Of a stretch of DNA of 64,000 nt, positions 48,401 through 59,374 are shown in pieces (position 1 is the stretch's first letter; each line of letters opens with the position of its first letter). The translations under genes were made by a program, and so were the position numbers. Origin of the DNA: Cenococcum geophilum 1.58 (Eukaryota; Ascomycota; Dothideomycetes; Gloniales; Gloniaceae); the NCBI GenBank assembly GCA_001692895.1, contig KV748205.1:1826798-1890797 (forward strand), in the 5' to 3' direction. Below the pieces are notes generated by a model. The model was not told where the DNA came from. It did no database searches and worked only from the letters and a program-made list of their open reading frames with translations.

Positions 48401-51400
48401 AAAGCCTTAGACCCTTAAAGGAATTTAAGGACAATACCTAAATTTATAAGTTAAATGGTAAGATTAATAGTTTAAAGCGCTAATAGATAGTGGAGTAATA
48501 AGGAACTATATCTTACTAGTAGTAGTTAAGAGAATAGGACTACCTTATAGACAGAAGGAGGAACCTTACCTATTAGTTATAATTTTAGGAGATCCGATAG
48601 CCTACAGAGGAGGTATTATTAATCTTAAAATAGGACCTATTTAGATAACTATTAAAGGGAGATAAATTAAGATATCTTTTAATATCCTACTATTAGGACG
48701 GGATAAGGCAGTATTAGGTATGCCTTAGTTATAGGAATACAATCTAAGAATTAATTAGATTATAGGTTAGGTTAATATTAGAGATACTTAACGCTATAAG
48801 ACGCGATAATAAGCTAAGTTAGTATAATACTAAGTAGGAGCGACCTATAAGGAAATAGAAAAAGGACTAAGTTATATACTAAAAAGATACTATAAGTATG
48901 GTAAGAAACTATAGTTACTAGAAAGTAAAAAGCTGTTAGAGTATATAGTATAAGACTATAAGATAGAATTAGAACTAGGAATAAGTCTAAGGTTCTTTCC
49001 AATCTATAAGCTTACTAAAGAAGAAGGTAGAGTATTAAAAGAGTTTATCTAAGAAAACCTATAAAAGGGATATATTAGACCATCGCAGTTATTAGCGGGA
49101 TATCCAGTACTATTTATACTAAAGAAAAATGGCAAATTAAGGCTATATATTAACTATAAATAGTTAAATAGCATTACTAGAAAGGATAGGTATTCTTTAC
49201 CCTTAATTAGCAAGATCTAAGACAGGATAGGTAATGCGTAAATCTTTACAAAGATAGATCTAAGATAGGCGTACTATTAGATTAGAATTAAGGAAGGCGA
49301 CGAATAAAAGGCAGCCTTTAGGTTAAAGGAAGGACTATATAAACTATTAGTTATATAATTCGGGCTTATAAACGTACTAGCAATATTCTAAAAGCGTATT
49401 AATAATATATTAGGAGAACACTTAGATAAATTTGTTATAGTATACCTTAATAATATTATTATCTACTTAATAACTAAGGAAGAATACGGGGAATACATTA
49501 AATAGGTCTTAAAGAGACTATAAAAAGAACAGATGCTAGTAGCAATTAAAAAATATAAGTTCTTTACTAGGAAGACCGATTTTATTAGATTTATTATTAA
49601 ACTAAGCCAACTTAGTATAGATCTAAAAAAGATTAAGGCTATAGTAAATTGGCAAGAACTAGAGAACGTTACGTAGTTAAGATCGTTTTTAGGGTTTTAT
49701 AATTACTATAGAAGGTTTATAGCGCAATAGTTAAAAGATATTAAGCTATTTACGCGGTTAATAAAGAAAGAAGAACTATAGGTATAGAGAGAGGAGCAAA
49801 AGGAACTCTTTAAAAAAGTTAAAGAGTTATTTACCTAGGAGCCAGTTCTTAAGATCTATTAACTAGGACTAGAGATAATTATAAAAATAGATATATTAGA
49901 CTATATACTAAAGGCGTACTTTATATAAAAATATTAAGATAGATAGCACCTAGTGGCATACTATAGTTAGAAAATAACACTACTAGAGTTAAACTATAAC
50001 ATATATAATAAGGAGTTATTAGGTATAGTTATAGTATTAAAGAAATAAAGAGTATTCTTATAAGGTATAGAGAAACTATTTATAATTAAGATAAATTATA
50101 AAAACCTAATAGGGTTTCTAATAATAAAGGAACTTAACTAAAGATAGGTTAGATGGGCAGAGATGCTTATAAAATACTATTTTAAAATTTAGTATACTAA
50201 GGGTATAGACAATATAAGAGCGGATACTCTAAGTTAAAAAGCTAAACTATAAAACAATAAAAAGCTATTAGGGGTTTTACTATAAAAAGATATAGATAGA
50301 CTAATTAGGTATAATTATCTAAAAATTATAATAACTTAGAAGGAACTAAATAAGGTTTATAAGTTACTAGAAAGCTTTTAGGTATAAAGAATTCTAAAAG
50401 TATAATTAGAAGATCTATAGGTGGATATATACAAAAATTAAGAAGTAACGTATATCTTAAGAAGTATAGTAGAGTAGTTTATAGAGGACTTCTATAAGGG
50501 ACTAACTTAAGGACATAATAGGGCCATAGGCTTAGTGTTAAGACTCTAAGAGGAGTATATTATTAACGGAATTTAAAGGATAGCTAGAAGAGTTACTAAA
50601 GAGTATCTAAATTATTAAAGAAATAAACTAATAAGGCATAAGCTATATAGAGGGCTATAACTTATTAAAACACCAGAGAGACTATAGGAGGTTATATTAT
50701 AGGACTTTATTATTAAGTTACTAAAATTAAGAGATCCTATTACCGGATAAGATTATAATATAATTTTAGTAATAATAGATAAGTTTATAAAGTGGGGATA
50801 CTTTATAGCATATACAGAAGAAATTTTAGCGGAAAATATCGCTAGAATTTATATTAAAGAAGTATTTATAAGATATAGAGCACTAAGTAAGATTATATTG
50901 GATAGAGATTTAAGATTTATAGCAGTATTCTAGGAGGTATTCTTAGCGGAGTAAGAAGTTTAAGTAGTAACTTTTACCGTATATTATCCATAGACAGATA
51001 GTTAAACAGAAAGATTAAATTAGGCGCTAGAATAGTATTTAAGGTATTACGTTAATTACGTATAGAATAATTGGGTATCGCTATTACTAGTTATATAATT
51101 TATATATAATACAACACCTTAAGAAGGAATAGGCATATTACTATTTAAGGCGAATTATAGATATAAGCTAAGGATATTATTATTACTATAATAAGTAAAG
51201 AAAACGAGTAGTATAGCTAAAGAAAGGATAAAGATATTAATAAATCTTTATATAGACCTTATAGAATTAGTAAAAAAGGTATAAGAAAGAATAAAAAGGT
51301 ACTATAATACTAAGAGATCTAAGGGACTAGATCTTAAGGAGGGAGATAAAGTATAGCTACTATATAAAAATTTTAAGAGTTAATAACTAAGTAAGAAGTT

Positions 51401-51770
51401 AGACTACGTTAGACTAGGACCTTTTAAAATTACGTAGAAGATTTTACTAGTCACGTTTAAGTTAAACCTACTAGCTAAAATAAAGATTTACCCTATATAG
51501 TATATTATAATGCTAGAGCCAGTATACGGAAATATTAAGCCACCGGTTTATAAAGCAGACATATATAAAGAATAAAAAGAAGATAAATAGTAAGTTTTAA
51601 AGATTATTAGTTATAAGGACGTTAATAATAAAATATAGTATAAGGTTAAGTGGATAGGCTATACTAAGACTACCTAGGAGCTACTAAAGAATTTAAAGAA
51701 CGCTATAGAAAAGGTATAGGAGTATTAGAAGAGATTAGGTTAGGTAGTATTAATAAAGAAGGATTATTAA
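45438..51770 (+). pseudogene. Gypsy element B gag-pol (RIP-inactivated)
   Basis: Second internal region, collinear with element A. The zinc knuckle near 46450 reads NCGKQGYYIRDYRS. Protease near 48470-48780. RT about 49020-49740 with YPVLFILKKNGKLRLYIN, TKIDLRQAYYQIRIKEG-like and VYLNNIIIYL. Integrase about 50500-51350 with ITGQDYNIILVIIDKFIKWG and YPQTDSQTERLNQALEQYLR-like segments (Gln codons now stops). Chromodomain-like YKVKWIGYTKTT near 51640. It is slightly shorter than A because A has an extra segment near 39465-39495. It is non-functional for the same reasons as A. Confidence 0.85.
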
Positions 51771-52462
51771 AAAATAAGTTACCTAAGGGGGACCTAAGAA
51801 GAGCAGTTGCCGAACTACTTAGATCTATTTCCTTCTCTATTAGAGGAAAATCTATTCTTTTATTGCTAAGTTTCTATAAATCTTATTCTATAAGTTTCTA
51901 CTTCTTAAAATATACCTTTTTATAAACCTTTTTAAGACGGAGTAGATAAGTAAATGCCATAATGCGAGTATTTAGGGCCTTTTGTTCCGTATCCTAAGAA
52001 CGTTCCAACTTAGTAAGGGCTTAAGATAGTTCACTATTTAGCCGTGTAGCAGTAGATTAAATATAAGACCCTAAGACAAATTAATTAGGGAACTAGACGA
52101 CTATTAAGAGTAATAGGTTGCGTATATTTAGCATTAGAAGTAGAGCGAACGTCATAGGATAAATAAATATTCACTTTAGTGCACTCTAAGTAAAAGGATA
52201 GTTGTTATGAAGATAGGTTTGCTAACGTAATATAAACTAACCCTTTTTTTAAATAGCGAGAATATGGAGACGGTATAATCTTACTAAGAGATAATATTGC
52301 AGCAACAGTGCGAGCACGACGTTGGGTGTATGAAGAAGAAATTGCTTTAGGTATAATAAGTAATAATATTAATTAAATTAATTAGACGGATATTATACCT
52401 CTAGTAAATAACTTAGAGATATTTTAAATCTTTAAGGACGAAGATAAAGAGGAGGGAGATGG

Positions 52463-52886
52463 TGTTACGGACGCTTTAAGTATAATATTATAACTACTTA
52501 GAGAAGAGATAGAAGAAGCTAGTTGGTTAATTTAGGTATAGTCTAGGATAGAGCCGGTAGAGCTATATAACGAGGAATAGTAACTAAGGTTATATAATAT
52601 GCTATATATTAAATAAAAGGAATAAGAGGAACTTACGTACCTTATATATAAGACGTATATTATGTATAAGAAGGATTTTATAGGAGTATGGTTATATATT
52701 TAAGGACCCTTAATCCCTACCTAGATAGTTCCTTCCTTATAGTGATTTTCAGAATATAATTAGAGTTAATCTATTAGGCAACCACTCCACCAGTTATTAT
52801 TTATTGTTAACTTTTATACTTGCATTTCCTATATACCTAGCCCAATAACAAGCCCATCGTAGTTCTTGCTATAAGGTTCCGTTATA
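52463..52886 (+). repeat. Gypsy LTR 3
   Basis: 424 bp, same ends as LTRs 1 and 2. It is followed directly by carrier DNA (TCTACCTATATAG). Confidence 0.9.
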
Positions 52887-53407
52887 TCTACCTATATAGT
52901 CCCCTAACTAGGTAACCCGTCTAGGGTATATATAGCTATAAGATTTTAACTTTTATAACCCGCTATTCATTAATAAAGTAAGTACTTAATTACTTAAAGT
53001 TATTCGGAGTTACTGGAGTTACTAAATTTAGGTTAAAAATATACCTCCCTTAAGGTACTTTACTAGCTCTAACTACTAAGTTTCTATATCTAATTTAGCT
53101 CCAAGTAGTGTAGGATTAGGATTTAATTTCTTTTACTCTTTACTAGCGTTATAGATATTAAATATATTAAAAAATTAACTACCAGTAGCCTTAAATTCGG
53201 CACTTATAGTAGGGTCGTTATTTAACTTAATCACGTCCTTAATATCACGGGCCCTATATCTTTTCTATATCTCTTCTCTAGCAACGCTTTAAAGCTTTAT
53301 ATTACGCTTAAATCTATCTAGTTCTTTAAGCGTATAGTTATATTCCTTACAGTCACTATAATATATAATTTTAATATAATTAGAAACAGCGAAGCCATCT
53401 AAGTAGT
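52887..53407 (-). pseudogene. Transposase remnant of the 25.6-kb element (middle part)
   Basis: The minus strand reads YLDGFAVSNYIKIIYYSDC, KEYNYTLKELDRFKRNIKL, then after a TAA (likely Gln) RYRARDIKDVIKLNNDPTIS, AEFKATGS, FFNIFNIYNASKE, KKLNPNPTLLGAKLDIET and LELVKYLKGG. The sequence is clearly protein-coding in origin with RIP stops. It lies between the gypsy array and the retroposon and should follow the N-terminal piece at 56812-57159. The order and a position just before the expected transposase core suit the helical region upstream of a MULE core, but I cannot name it firmly. Confidence 0.5.
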
Positions 53408-55184
53408 ATATTAATATCTGCCCGCGAAGCCCTACTGCACACGTCCACGTCGCCGCAGGTGGAAACATCATCGGGAAATCATTCCCTATGATGGCTAAGT
53501 GCAGAGGCGATGGAGGAGAGCCGTCACAGCGCGCGCAGCGCGCTAGTGTTGCGACTCTGTGGTGTTGAGCCTGCGACGCGTATATCGCCCTTAACAACAC
53601 CAGGAGTCCTACTGCCCCTGCTTAGGGCTCCTGCTATACTATCTAGGGGGGCCATTAAGGGAAACTGGGATATGAAAACCGCCCGACGTACGACTACCTG
53701 GCTTATAGCCAGGCCCGAAACTGGCCTTATTTAGCCAGTCAACATAGACGCGCCCTAGGCGTACGACAGGACACCCTTAGGCTTACACTAGCTCTAAGAC
53801 TAAGAGAATACGGTAAGGGCGTAGGGAACCTCTTTTTATAAGAACTTGTTAAGGTTAACGCGTCGCAAATACTTTGTATAAAACTTATTAAGGCCCCAAG
53901 GCCACTACAAAGAACTTATTAAGGCCCTACCCAGAGAACTTATTAAGGCCCCTCTACGAGGGCCTATCTAGTATCCAGTACACCTAGGTAACTTAGAAGA
54001 GGGTCTTAATAGGCATAGTGCGCGCAACCTAGATAACAGCGACGCAACAGCAACGTGACGGCGACGTAACGGCGACCAGATGGCTTAATAAGGTGGAAAC
54101 ACGGGTAAAGCTCTAGGCAGCGGAAACACAGGCCAGCTTTAATGGCCCTATGGCGTACAACTCAGTCGACTTATAGGTGACTTATAGGAGGGTCTTAATA
54201 GGCGTAGTGTACGTAACCTAATGCGTATATGTATAAGGCGACTTATAGGAGGGTCTTAATAGGCGTAGTATACGCAACCTAATGCATATATATGGGGGAG
54301 GCTATAGGGGAAACATAGGCTAGTTAGACGAGGTCTTAATAGTTAGAGATATAGGCCAGCTTATAAAAGGGGGGGACATAAGCTTAGTTAGTAGGAGAGG
54401 GGGGAGTAGGTTATCTGGTGCGGGACCTAATATCTCTATAGCCCCTCTCCTATAAGATACGGTCGGCCTATTATAAGGAGACTCTTATAGGTAATGCGAA
54501 ACGGGAACCTCCCGTAGGGCGTAGTGCGTAGTAGCTACTGCTGGCTTTAAGGACTTTACCCCTTAGCTAGGCTCTAACCCTTAGTGCACCTAGTAAATAG
54601 GCAGGATTACGTCCTAGCTAGAGAGACTACTACGTAGCTTAAGAGAACGGATGCGCGTGTTAGTATATTAATAGACGGAACCGTCCGTCTCTAGGGCGGT
54701 ACGCCGGTGAGATATACTTAAGGAGCAAATAGGAGTTACTTAGGTAGGAAGGTTTTGGCTAGGCCTAACTATAGAAAGTGCGCCTAAGTCTATATTACAG
54801 GATGCAGCTATAACGCCTTTGTAGGATTACGCCAGTAGGCGCGTAAAACGGGAGTTGCGACCCCTGGAAATGGCAGCTTATACCCATGCCGGCGGAAATA
54901 ATAGAAAAGGCGTAAAACCAGAGGCTATGGAAGGCTCCTAAGCTATGCGAAAGCGTACTAACTCTAGGAGGAGACTTTTATATAGACTACTGGGGGGCAG
55001 ACTAGTACTTAGGCTAATAACCCGTTATAAGATATCCAAAAGAATGGTGAAATTCCCTGTATAAGTGGTGGTGGCAGCTAACTGCTTGCAGACTAGGACT
55101 AAAGCACTAGAAAACTGGGGTAGAGGCTTAGATAAGCAGGCATGTTAAACTCTACTGTATTACTAGCTAATATATAACTACCTG

Positions 55185-55340
55185 CCCCCTTCGCTCCTCC
55201 GTCGTCGTCTCCCCCTTCGCTCCTCCGTCGTCGTCTCCCCCTTCGCTCCTCCGTCGTCGTCTCCCCCTTCGCTCCTCCGTCGTCGTCTCCCCCTTCGCTC
55301 CTCCGTCGTCGTCTCCCCCTTCGCTCCTCCGTCGTCGTCG
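55185..55340. repeat. 26-bp minisatellite (six units)
   Basis: Unit GTCGTCGTCTCCCCCTTCGC followed by TCCTCC, near perfect. Translation of its complement gives an Arg/Gly/Glu/Asp-rich ORF that is a repeat artefact. Confidence 0.92.
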
Positions 55341-55389
55341 CTATGGCGCCGCTGGCTATATAGCCCTAAGGACACGTCACCGGACGTCA

Positions 55390-56040
55390 AATACCAGACA
55401 CATCACAACCTCCGCAACCTGTCTACAGCCATCACGCTGCAGGACGACCTCTGCCATCTGTCTACAGCCATCACGCTGCAGACGACCTCTGCCATCTGTC
55501 TACAGCCATCACGCTGCGGACGACCTCCACAACCTTTCTACAGCCATCACGCTGCGGAACACGACCTCCACACACCTGTCTACAGCCATTGCAGACTGCG
55601 GAACGACCTCCACAACCTGTCTACCAGCTATCAGCGCTGCGGACGACCTCCACAACACTGTCTATAGCACATCGCGCTGCGGACGACCTTCCATAAACCT
55701 GTCTACAGCCATCACGCTGCGGACGACCTCCACCATGCACCTGTCTACAGCCATGCCGCTGCAGACGACCTCCACTATCACCTGTCTACAGCCATCACGC
55801 TGCGGACGACCTCCACCATCACCTGTCTACAGCCATCACGCGCAGACGACCTCCCACATCACCTGTCTACAGCCATCACGCTGCGGATGGACCTCCAGTA
55901 TACTAAACCATGTCTACTGCGCATCACCGCCTGCAGACGACGCTCGCACCCATCCACCTGTCTACAGCTATCGCACTGCAGAACGACCTCCACAACCTGT
56001 CTACAGCCACCGTGCTGCAGACGACCTCTACCACAACCGC
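55390..56040. repeat. 38-39-bp minisatellite (about 16 units)
   Basis: Unit CTGTCTACAGCCATCACGCT followed by GCGGACGACCTCCACAAC, with small indels between copies. ORFs over it on both strands are artefacts of repetition. Confidence 0.9.
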
Positions 56041-56811
56041 CACCACTACCACCACTACTACCGCCACAACATACCACAACACACACCGCACTATAGGCGT
56101 ACCGCAGATGCGCAGATAGGGTAGCTACAGTAGGGGGGGAGGGGGGCCGGCCCGTGTTTACTTTAGCACGTTAAAATATAAGGTGTATGGGCGAATTGGT
56201 ATTTATACCCTATACAGACAACCTCGTGAAAATTTTCCTATAGGAGTGGGTTTATGTAACGAGGTTCGCCCTTATAAAATACCATTAGTAGGTTACTTTT
56301 GGGGAAAGTACCTACTAATTACTAATTCCCTACCCTTTTCTTAAGCAAGGAGAAGAAATAGGGTACAGAATTCCAAAAAAAGTCGTATAGGGGGTAATTG
56401 GCTGTAAGCCTGCTTCCAAGCTAGCAAGCTAATAGGTTTCTCTTATTCTTATATGCAAAACTATTTTATTAAAATTAAAATCTATCTTTTAGAGCGCTTT
56501 TCTACTCTAGGAACGGCAGAATACGGCAAGAAATATAATATAAGAAGCCCAGGATTCCCTTTTCTTGGTGTATACTGGACCATAGTAAGCAAATACCAGA
56601 ACGAAAAAACACCAGTCGCTAGAGCTCCCCTAGCATTTTAAAACGGGCCAGAGTGTCCACTTTAGCTACTAGTATATGTTAAGCTGCCTAGGAAGGATTC
56701 ATGTATATAGAACTATAGCGCCATAGCCTAGTGGCTGCATGCGCAGTATTGTACGTAGTATAATACAATCGGATAATAAAAAAAAAAAAAATAAAAATAA
56801 TATTAATATCT

Positions 56812-57159
56812 TAAGCTTATATTGCACTCCTTTATAATTATTATAGGCTTATTCTTCTTGCCTATGCTTATGCTTTTACCCTATAAGCGCTAGAACTGAT
56901 AGTAATAGAGGTTATCGCGTTATCCTTTATTAATCTTTTCTATCTTTATACGTAACCAAAAGTTATTTATATACGGCTAGAGAGTTTAGAAGCGGTCCCA
57001 ATTAAACTCTATATCCTAGATAAGAAGGAAGAAGGCCGATTGCCATTATTCAATAAAGGGGGGGTTATTTAGGAGTAGGTAGGTGACGGTAGTAGTGTTG
57101 GTAGGAAGGTCGGCAGGAGGGTCAGTAGGAAGGCTTTGTTTGGGTAATAAGGACGACAT
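56812..57159 (-). pseudogene. Transposase remnant of the 25.6-kb element (N-terminal part)
   Basis: Starts with an ATG at 57159 close to the right TIR: MSSLLPKQSLPTDPPADLPT followed by NTTTVTYLLLNNPPFIE, stop, WQSAFFLLI, stop, DIEFNWDRF and further pieces to about 56812. The retroposon's 12-bp TSD follows, after which coding resumes at 53407 (frame not fully resolved). A proline/threonine-rich start followed by a compact domain is common in fungal DNA-transposon proteins. It is transcribed inward from the right TIR. Confidence 0.5.
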
Positions 57160-57269
57160 AGTAGTAGAAGATAAACTATACTAAGATTTCGATTAATATA
57201 GACATTTGGGTGAGGACTTTGGCTTTAAAAATAACCGGCGACGATGGTGTATGGTGGTGGCAGAGGGTA

Positions 57270-57303
57270 ATGTTTTGATAGACGCGTTCCCCGTTGTTGA
57301 CTA
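57270..57303 (-). repeat. Right TIR of the 25.6-kb element, inner portion
   Basis: The GACGCGTTCCCCGTTGTTGA segment corresponds to the complement of GTTAATGACGGGGAACGTGC at about 33788-33807. It is separated from the outer portion by the Fot1-like insertion. Confidence 0.65.
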
Positions 57304-59166
57304 ACGTCTTAGCCACCCAGACGAGACAGCCACCCACCCGAGACAGTGCACGGGCCTCCTACGAAAATCAAAATCAAATTGACATCAAAATCAACCCCAA
57401 AATCAACCTATATCAACCCTATTATATAAATACACTATAATCCATTGGTAGTTCCTTCCAAACCTTCTTTGTAAAGGTAATAACCCCCCATAATGCAGCC
57501 TTTCTTTCCTTTACCCTCTTCTCTTCCTGCTCCTTTTAAAGCTTTTTATCGTTCTTCTTTTATGCCTCTACTACTAATAAAACTTATGCCTTTCTATAGG
57601 CGGCTTTTGTCTTACTATAACGCTCCTTCTTCTATCTTTTAAGAAGCTCCTAATTTATTCGCTTAAGGATTGTATTATTAGCTACCGTACTTAATATAAA
57701 CTGCTGAATATTATATACAGCTTAAGAACGTAGGGGTGATGCACCTTATAAGAGCTGCCTAAATATCTTAGTAAGTCTTTCCTCTACGGAAGGAGACACG
57801 GGTATATTAAATTTGTGGCTATTCTTGTCTGTAAAACTTATATAGGAAGGAGTTGTTAGCCGAATCTTTTCTAAAACAATTGAAGGATTAAACGGTAGAA
57901 GGCTAGTTGCCCGCCATGCACTTGCTATATTAGTTGGTAATATAGCTTTGTCTTATATAGCTTGGTAATACTTAAGGAACTTAGGCTTAGTAATATTAAT
58001 AGCTCTATAAAAGGTAAAGTTGTAGAGATGCTTTTAATAGGCTTTTAATAAGGGGCTAAATATACCAATATTAAGGGTTTAAAGTAGGTGTGTTAAATAA
58101 GGTAGTAGATAAAGAGGGATAATCTTATAAGCCTCGCAATATTTAATATACTGCATTAATACGTGGCTCTTGTGTCCATTAAGAATTAATAAGTAATAGA
58201 TTCCTTAAAGGCGTGGCTCTGTATATTAGTTAAAGTGTTTTAACTAATTAACTATAATATCTGAATTTGTCCAGCCCAAATCGCTTACTTAAATTACTGT
58301 CTCGCGATCAAGTCTAGGTAATATCCAAGATCGTTACATTTGCTTCCCCTAAAAGATAAGATAGGGAGGTAATTGATATTAACCTTCTGGTTAACCTCCT
58401 AATTAACCTCCTAATTAACTTCTTAATATGCACTTAATAATAGATACCTAATTGCAATTGCCTGGCTCTATAATAAAGGCTTAAGCCTCTAATTAAGGAA
58501 TAAGCACCTTAACCTTATTATCTAACCCTATTGCAATTCCTTTCTTATCTATATTATATTAATCGCCTAGGGGAATTATATACTTAGTAATAGTAGCTTT
58601 ATAGAGATTAAACCACTCTTTAATAATCTCTAGATCCTTAGTATTTTTTCGCTTTTAATTAAGGCCTTAGGCAAATTAAGCTTTAAGCTCTAGGTGTTGG
58701 GTAAGGAAGTTTTTATACTAATATTGGCCAAGCTCTAGAGGACGCTTCTTTATAGTAAGGATACTTTTAGCCATAGATTTAAGGTATTAAATTTAAGGTG
58801 GCTAACCCTAGGCTCCCATTATATTAATTTATTTAACTAGGGAGTCCTCCTTAATAACTAAGAGCTTTTAAAGCTTTTGGTGATACTCCTTGCTTAACTG
58901 GCGGCCGTTATAATAATAGTAAACAGAAGAAGGCGACAGACCGTATATTTGGGCAAGCAAACGGCCAGATTGATTAGGATTGGCTTCTAATAATTGAAGA
59001 ACAATTTACATTCGATCTTCTTGGTCAAGCGATAGCAATTAGGGGGTAGTAGAGGACATAGTGGTGGTGTAGTCAAGGAGTATTTTGATGTTTTGATTTT
59101 GATTTTCGTAGGAGGCCCGTGCACTGTCTCGGGTGGGTGGCTGTCTCGTCTGGGTGGCTAAGACGT
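57304..59166 (-). mobile_element. Fot1/pogo-family DNA transposon (1863 bp), RIP-mutated
   Basis: Perfect TIRs of about 75 bp starting ACGTCTTAGCCACCCAGACG, with TA target duplications (57302-57303, 59167-59168). The minus strand encodes a pogo-like transposase from an ATG at about 59060: MSSTTP, LLSLDQEDRM, LLEANPNQSGRLLAQIYGLS (helix-turn-helix region). Later pieces are LPYLTHLLQPLNIGIFSPLL (DDE domain, Asp of LQPLDVG-type now Asn) and a C-terminal region with NIASAWRATSLLPFNPSIV. Length and TA duplication fit Fot1/Pot2. Stops show it is dead. It sits inside the right TIR of the 25.6-kb element; the left TIR shows the empty site. Confidence 0.88.
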
Positions 59167-59168
59167 TA

Positions 59169-59263
59169 TAGCGCGCTCATAGTAAACATCGGGGAACGGT
59201 TTCTTGTGGGCACCGACGTTGGCCTGCGCGCGCATTAGCGTGGTCGTCAGTTTACAAACTCCC
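59169..59263 (-). repeat. Right TIR of the 25.6-kb element, outer portion
   Basis: Includes AGCGTGGTCGTCAGTTTACA (AACTCCC at the end), the exact inverse of the left end. It is followed by the CTTTGCCC target duplication at 59264-59271. Confidence 0.8.
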
Positions 59264-59374
59264 CTTTGCCCGAGCCTCAATCGCCGAAACCTTCACAAAG
59301 CTCGAAAGGAACCTTATCCAACGACTTCGCGGAACCAACCCAAACACCTCCACCTCCTCTCAATCGCTACCGAA

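Larger units (their letters stand above)
37448..52886 (+). mobile_element. Tandem Ty3/gypsy (chromovirus-like) array: LTR-internal-LTR-internal-LTR
   Basis: Three 424-bp LTRs (37448-37871, 44970-45393, 52463-52886) separate two nearly parallel internal regions (7098 and 7069 bp) in the same orientation. This suggests two 7.9-kb elements sharing the middle LTR. LTRs start TGTTACGGACGC and end CCGTTATA (original ACA end inferred). A polypurine tract (GAGGAGGGAGATGG type) precedes each 3' LTR. No convincing TSD is seen (TATTA versus TCTAC). Both copies are RIP-mutated throughout but independently, differing mainly by transitions. The array interrupts the carrier's transposase gene. Confidence 0.9.
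53420..56799 (+). mobile_element. 3.4-kb poly(A)-tailed retroposon with internal minisatellites
   Basis: Flanked by a 12-bp direct repeat ATATTAATATCT (53408-53419 and 56800-56811) and ending in an A-rich tail (about 56777-56799), which indicates insertion through an RNA in plus orientation. I found no reverse transcriptase or other protein domain, so it may be a non-autonomous or 5'-complex LINE relative. It contains repeated GAACTTATTAAGGCCC segments (53845-53960), a duplicated block of about 58 bp (54185-54295), a 26-bp minisatellite (55185-55340) and a 38-39-bp minisatellite (55390-56040). It interrupts the carrier's transposase gene. GC is much higher than in the neighbouring retroelements, so it is little affected by RIP. 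Confidence 0.7.
33681..59263. mobile_element. 25.6-kb nested TIR element (probable Mutator-like, MULE) between SPC19 and ATP18
   Basis: Begins GGGAGTTTGTAAACTGACGA (CCACGCT) and ends with the exact 27-bp inverse; the TIR similarity continues, weaker, for about 110 bp (for example GCGCTATAGTAAACATTGGG against CATAGTAAACATCGGGGAAC). The 8-bp direct repeat CTTTGCCC flanks it (33673-33680, 59264-59271). Minus-strand transposase fragments occur at 56812-57159, 52887-53407 and 36545-37447. Passengers are a tandem gypsy array (37448-52886), a retroposon (53420-56799) and a Fot1-like element (57304-59166), so the carrier is roughly 4.9 kb. Long TIRs, an 8-bp TSD and a NAVKSWHKGFKHL-like motif suggest MULE; hAT is an alternative because of the 8-bp TSD. 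Confidence 0.78.

Noticed and set aside
55178..56124. Arg/Gly-rich and Thr/Ser/Pro-rich ORFs
   Set aside because: They lie wholly in 26-bp and 38-39-bp minisatellites.
53420..56799. rDNA or organelle-derived insertion, because of GC-richer structured sequence
   Set aside because: No recognisable conserved rRNA core segments were found, and the TSD and A tail point to a retroposon.
33681..59263. A Starship-type giant element
   Set aside because: It has clear TIRs with an 8-bp duplication, no tyrosine-recombinase (DUF3435) captain was seen, and its size is explained by nested retroelements.
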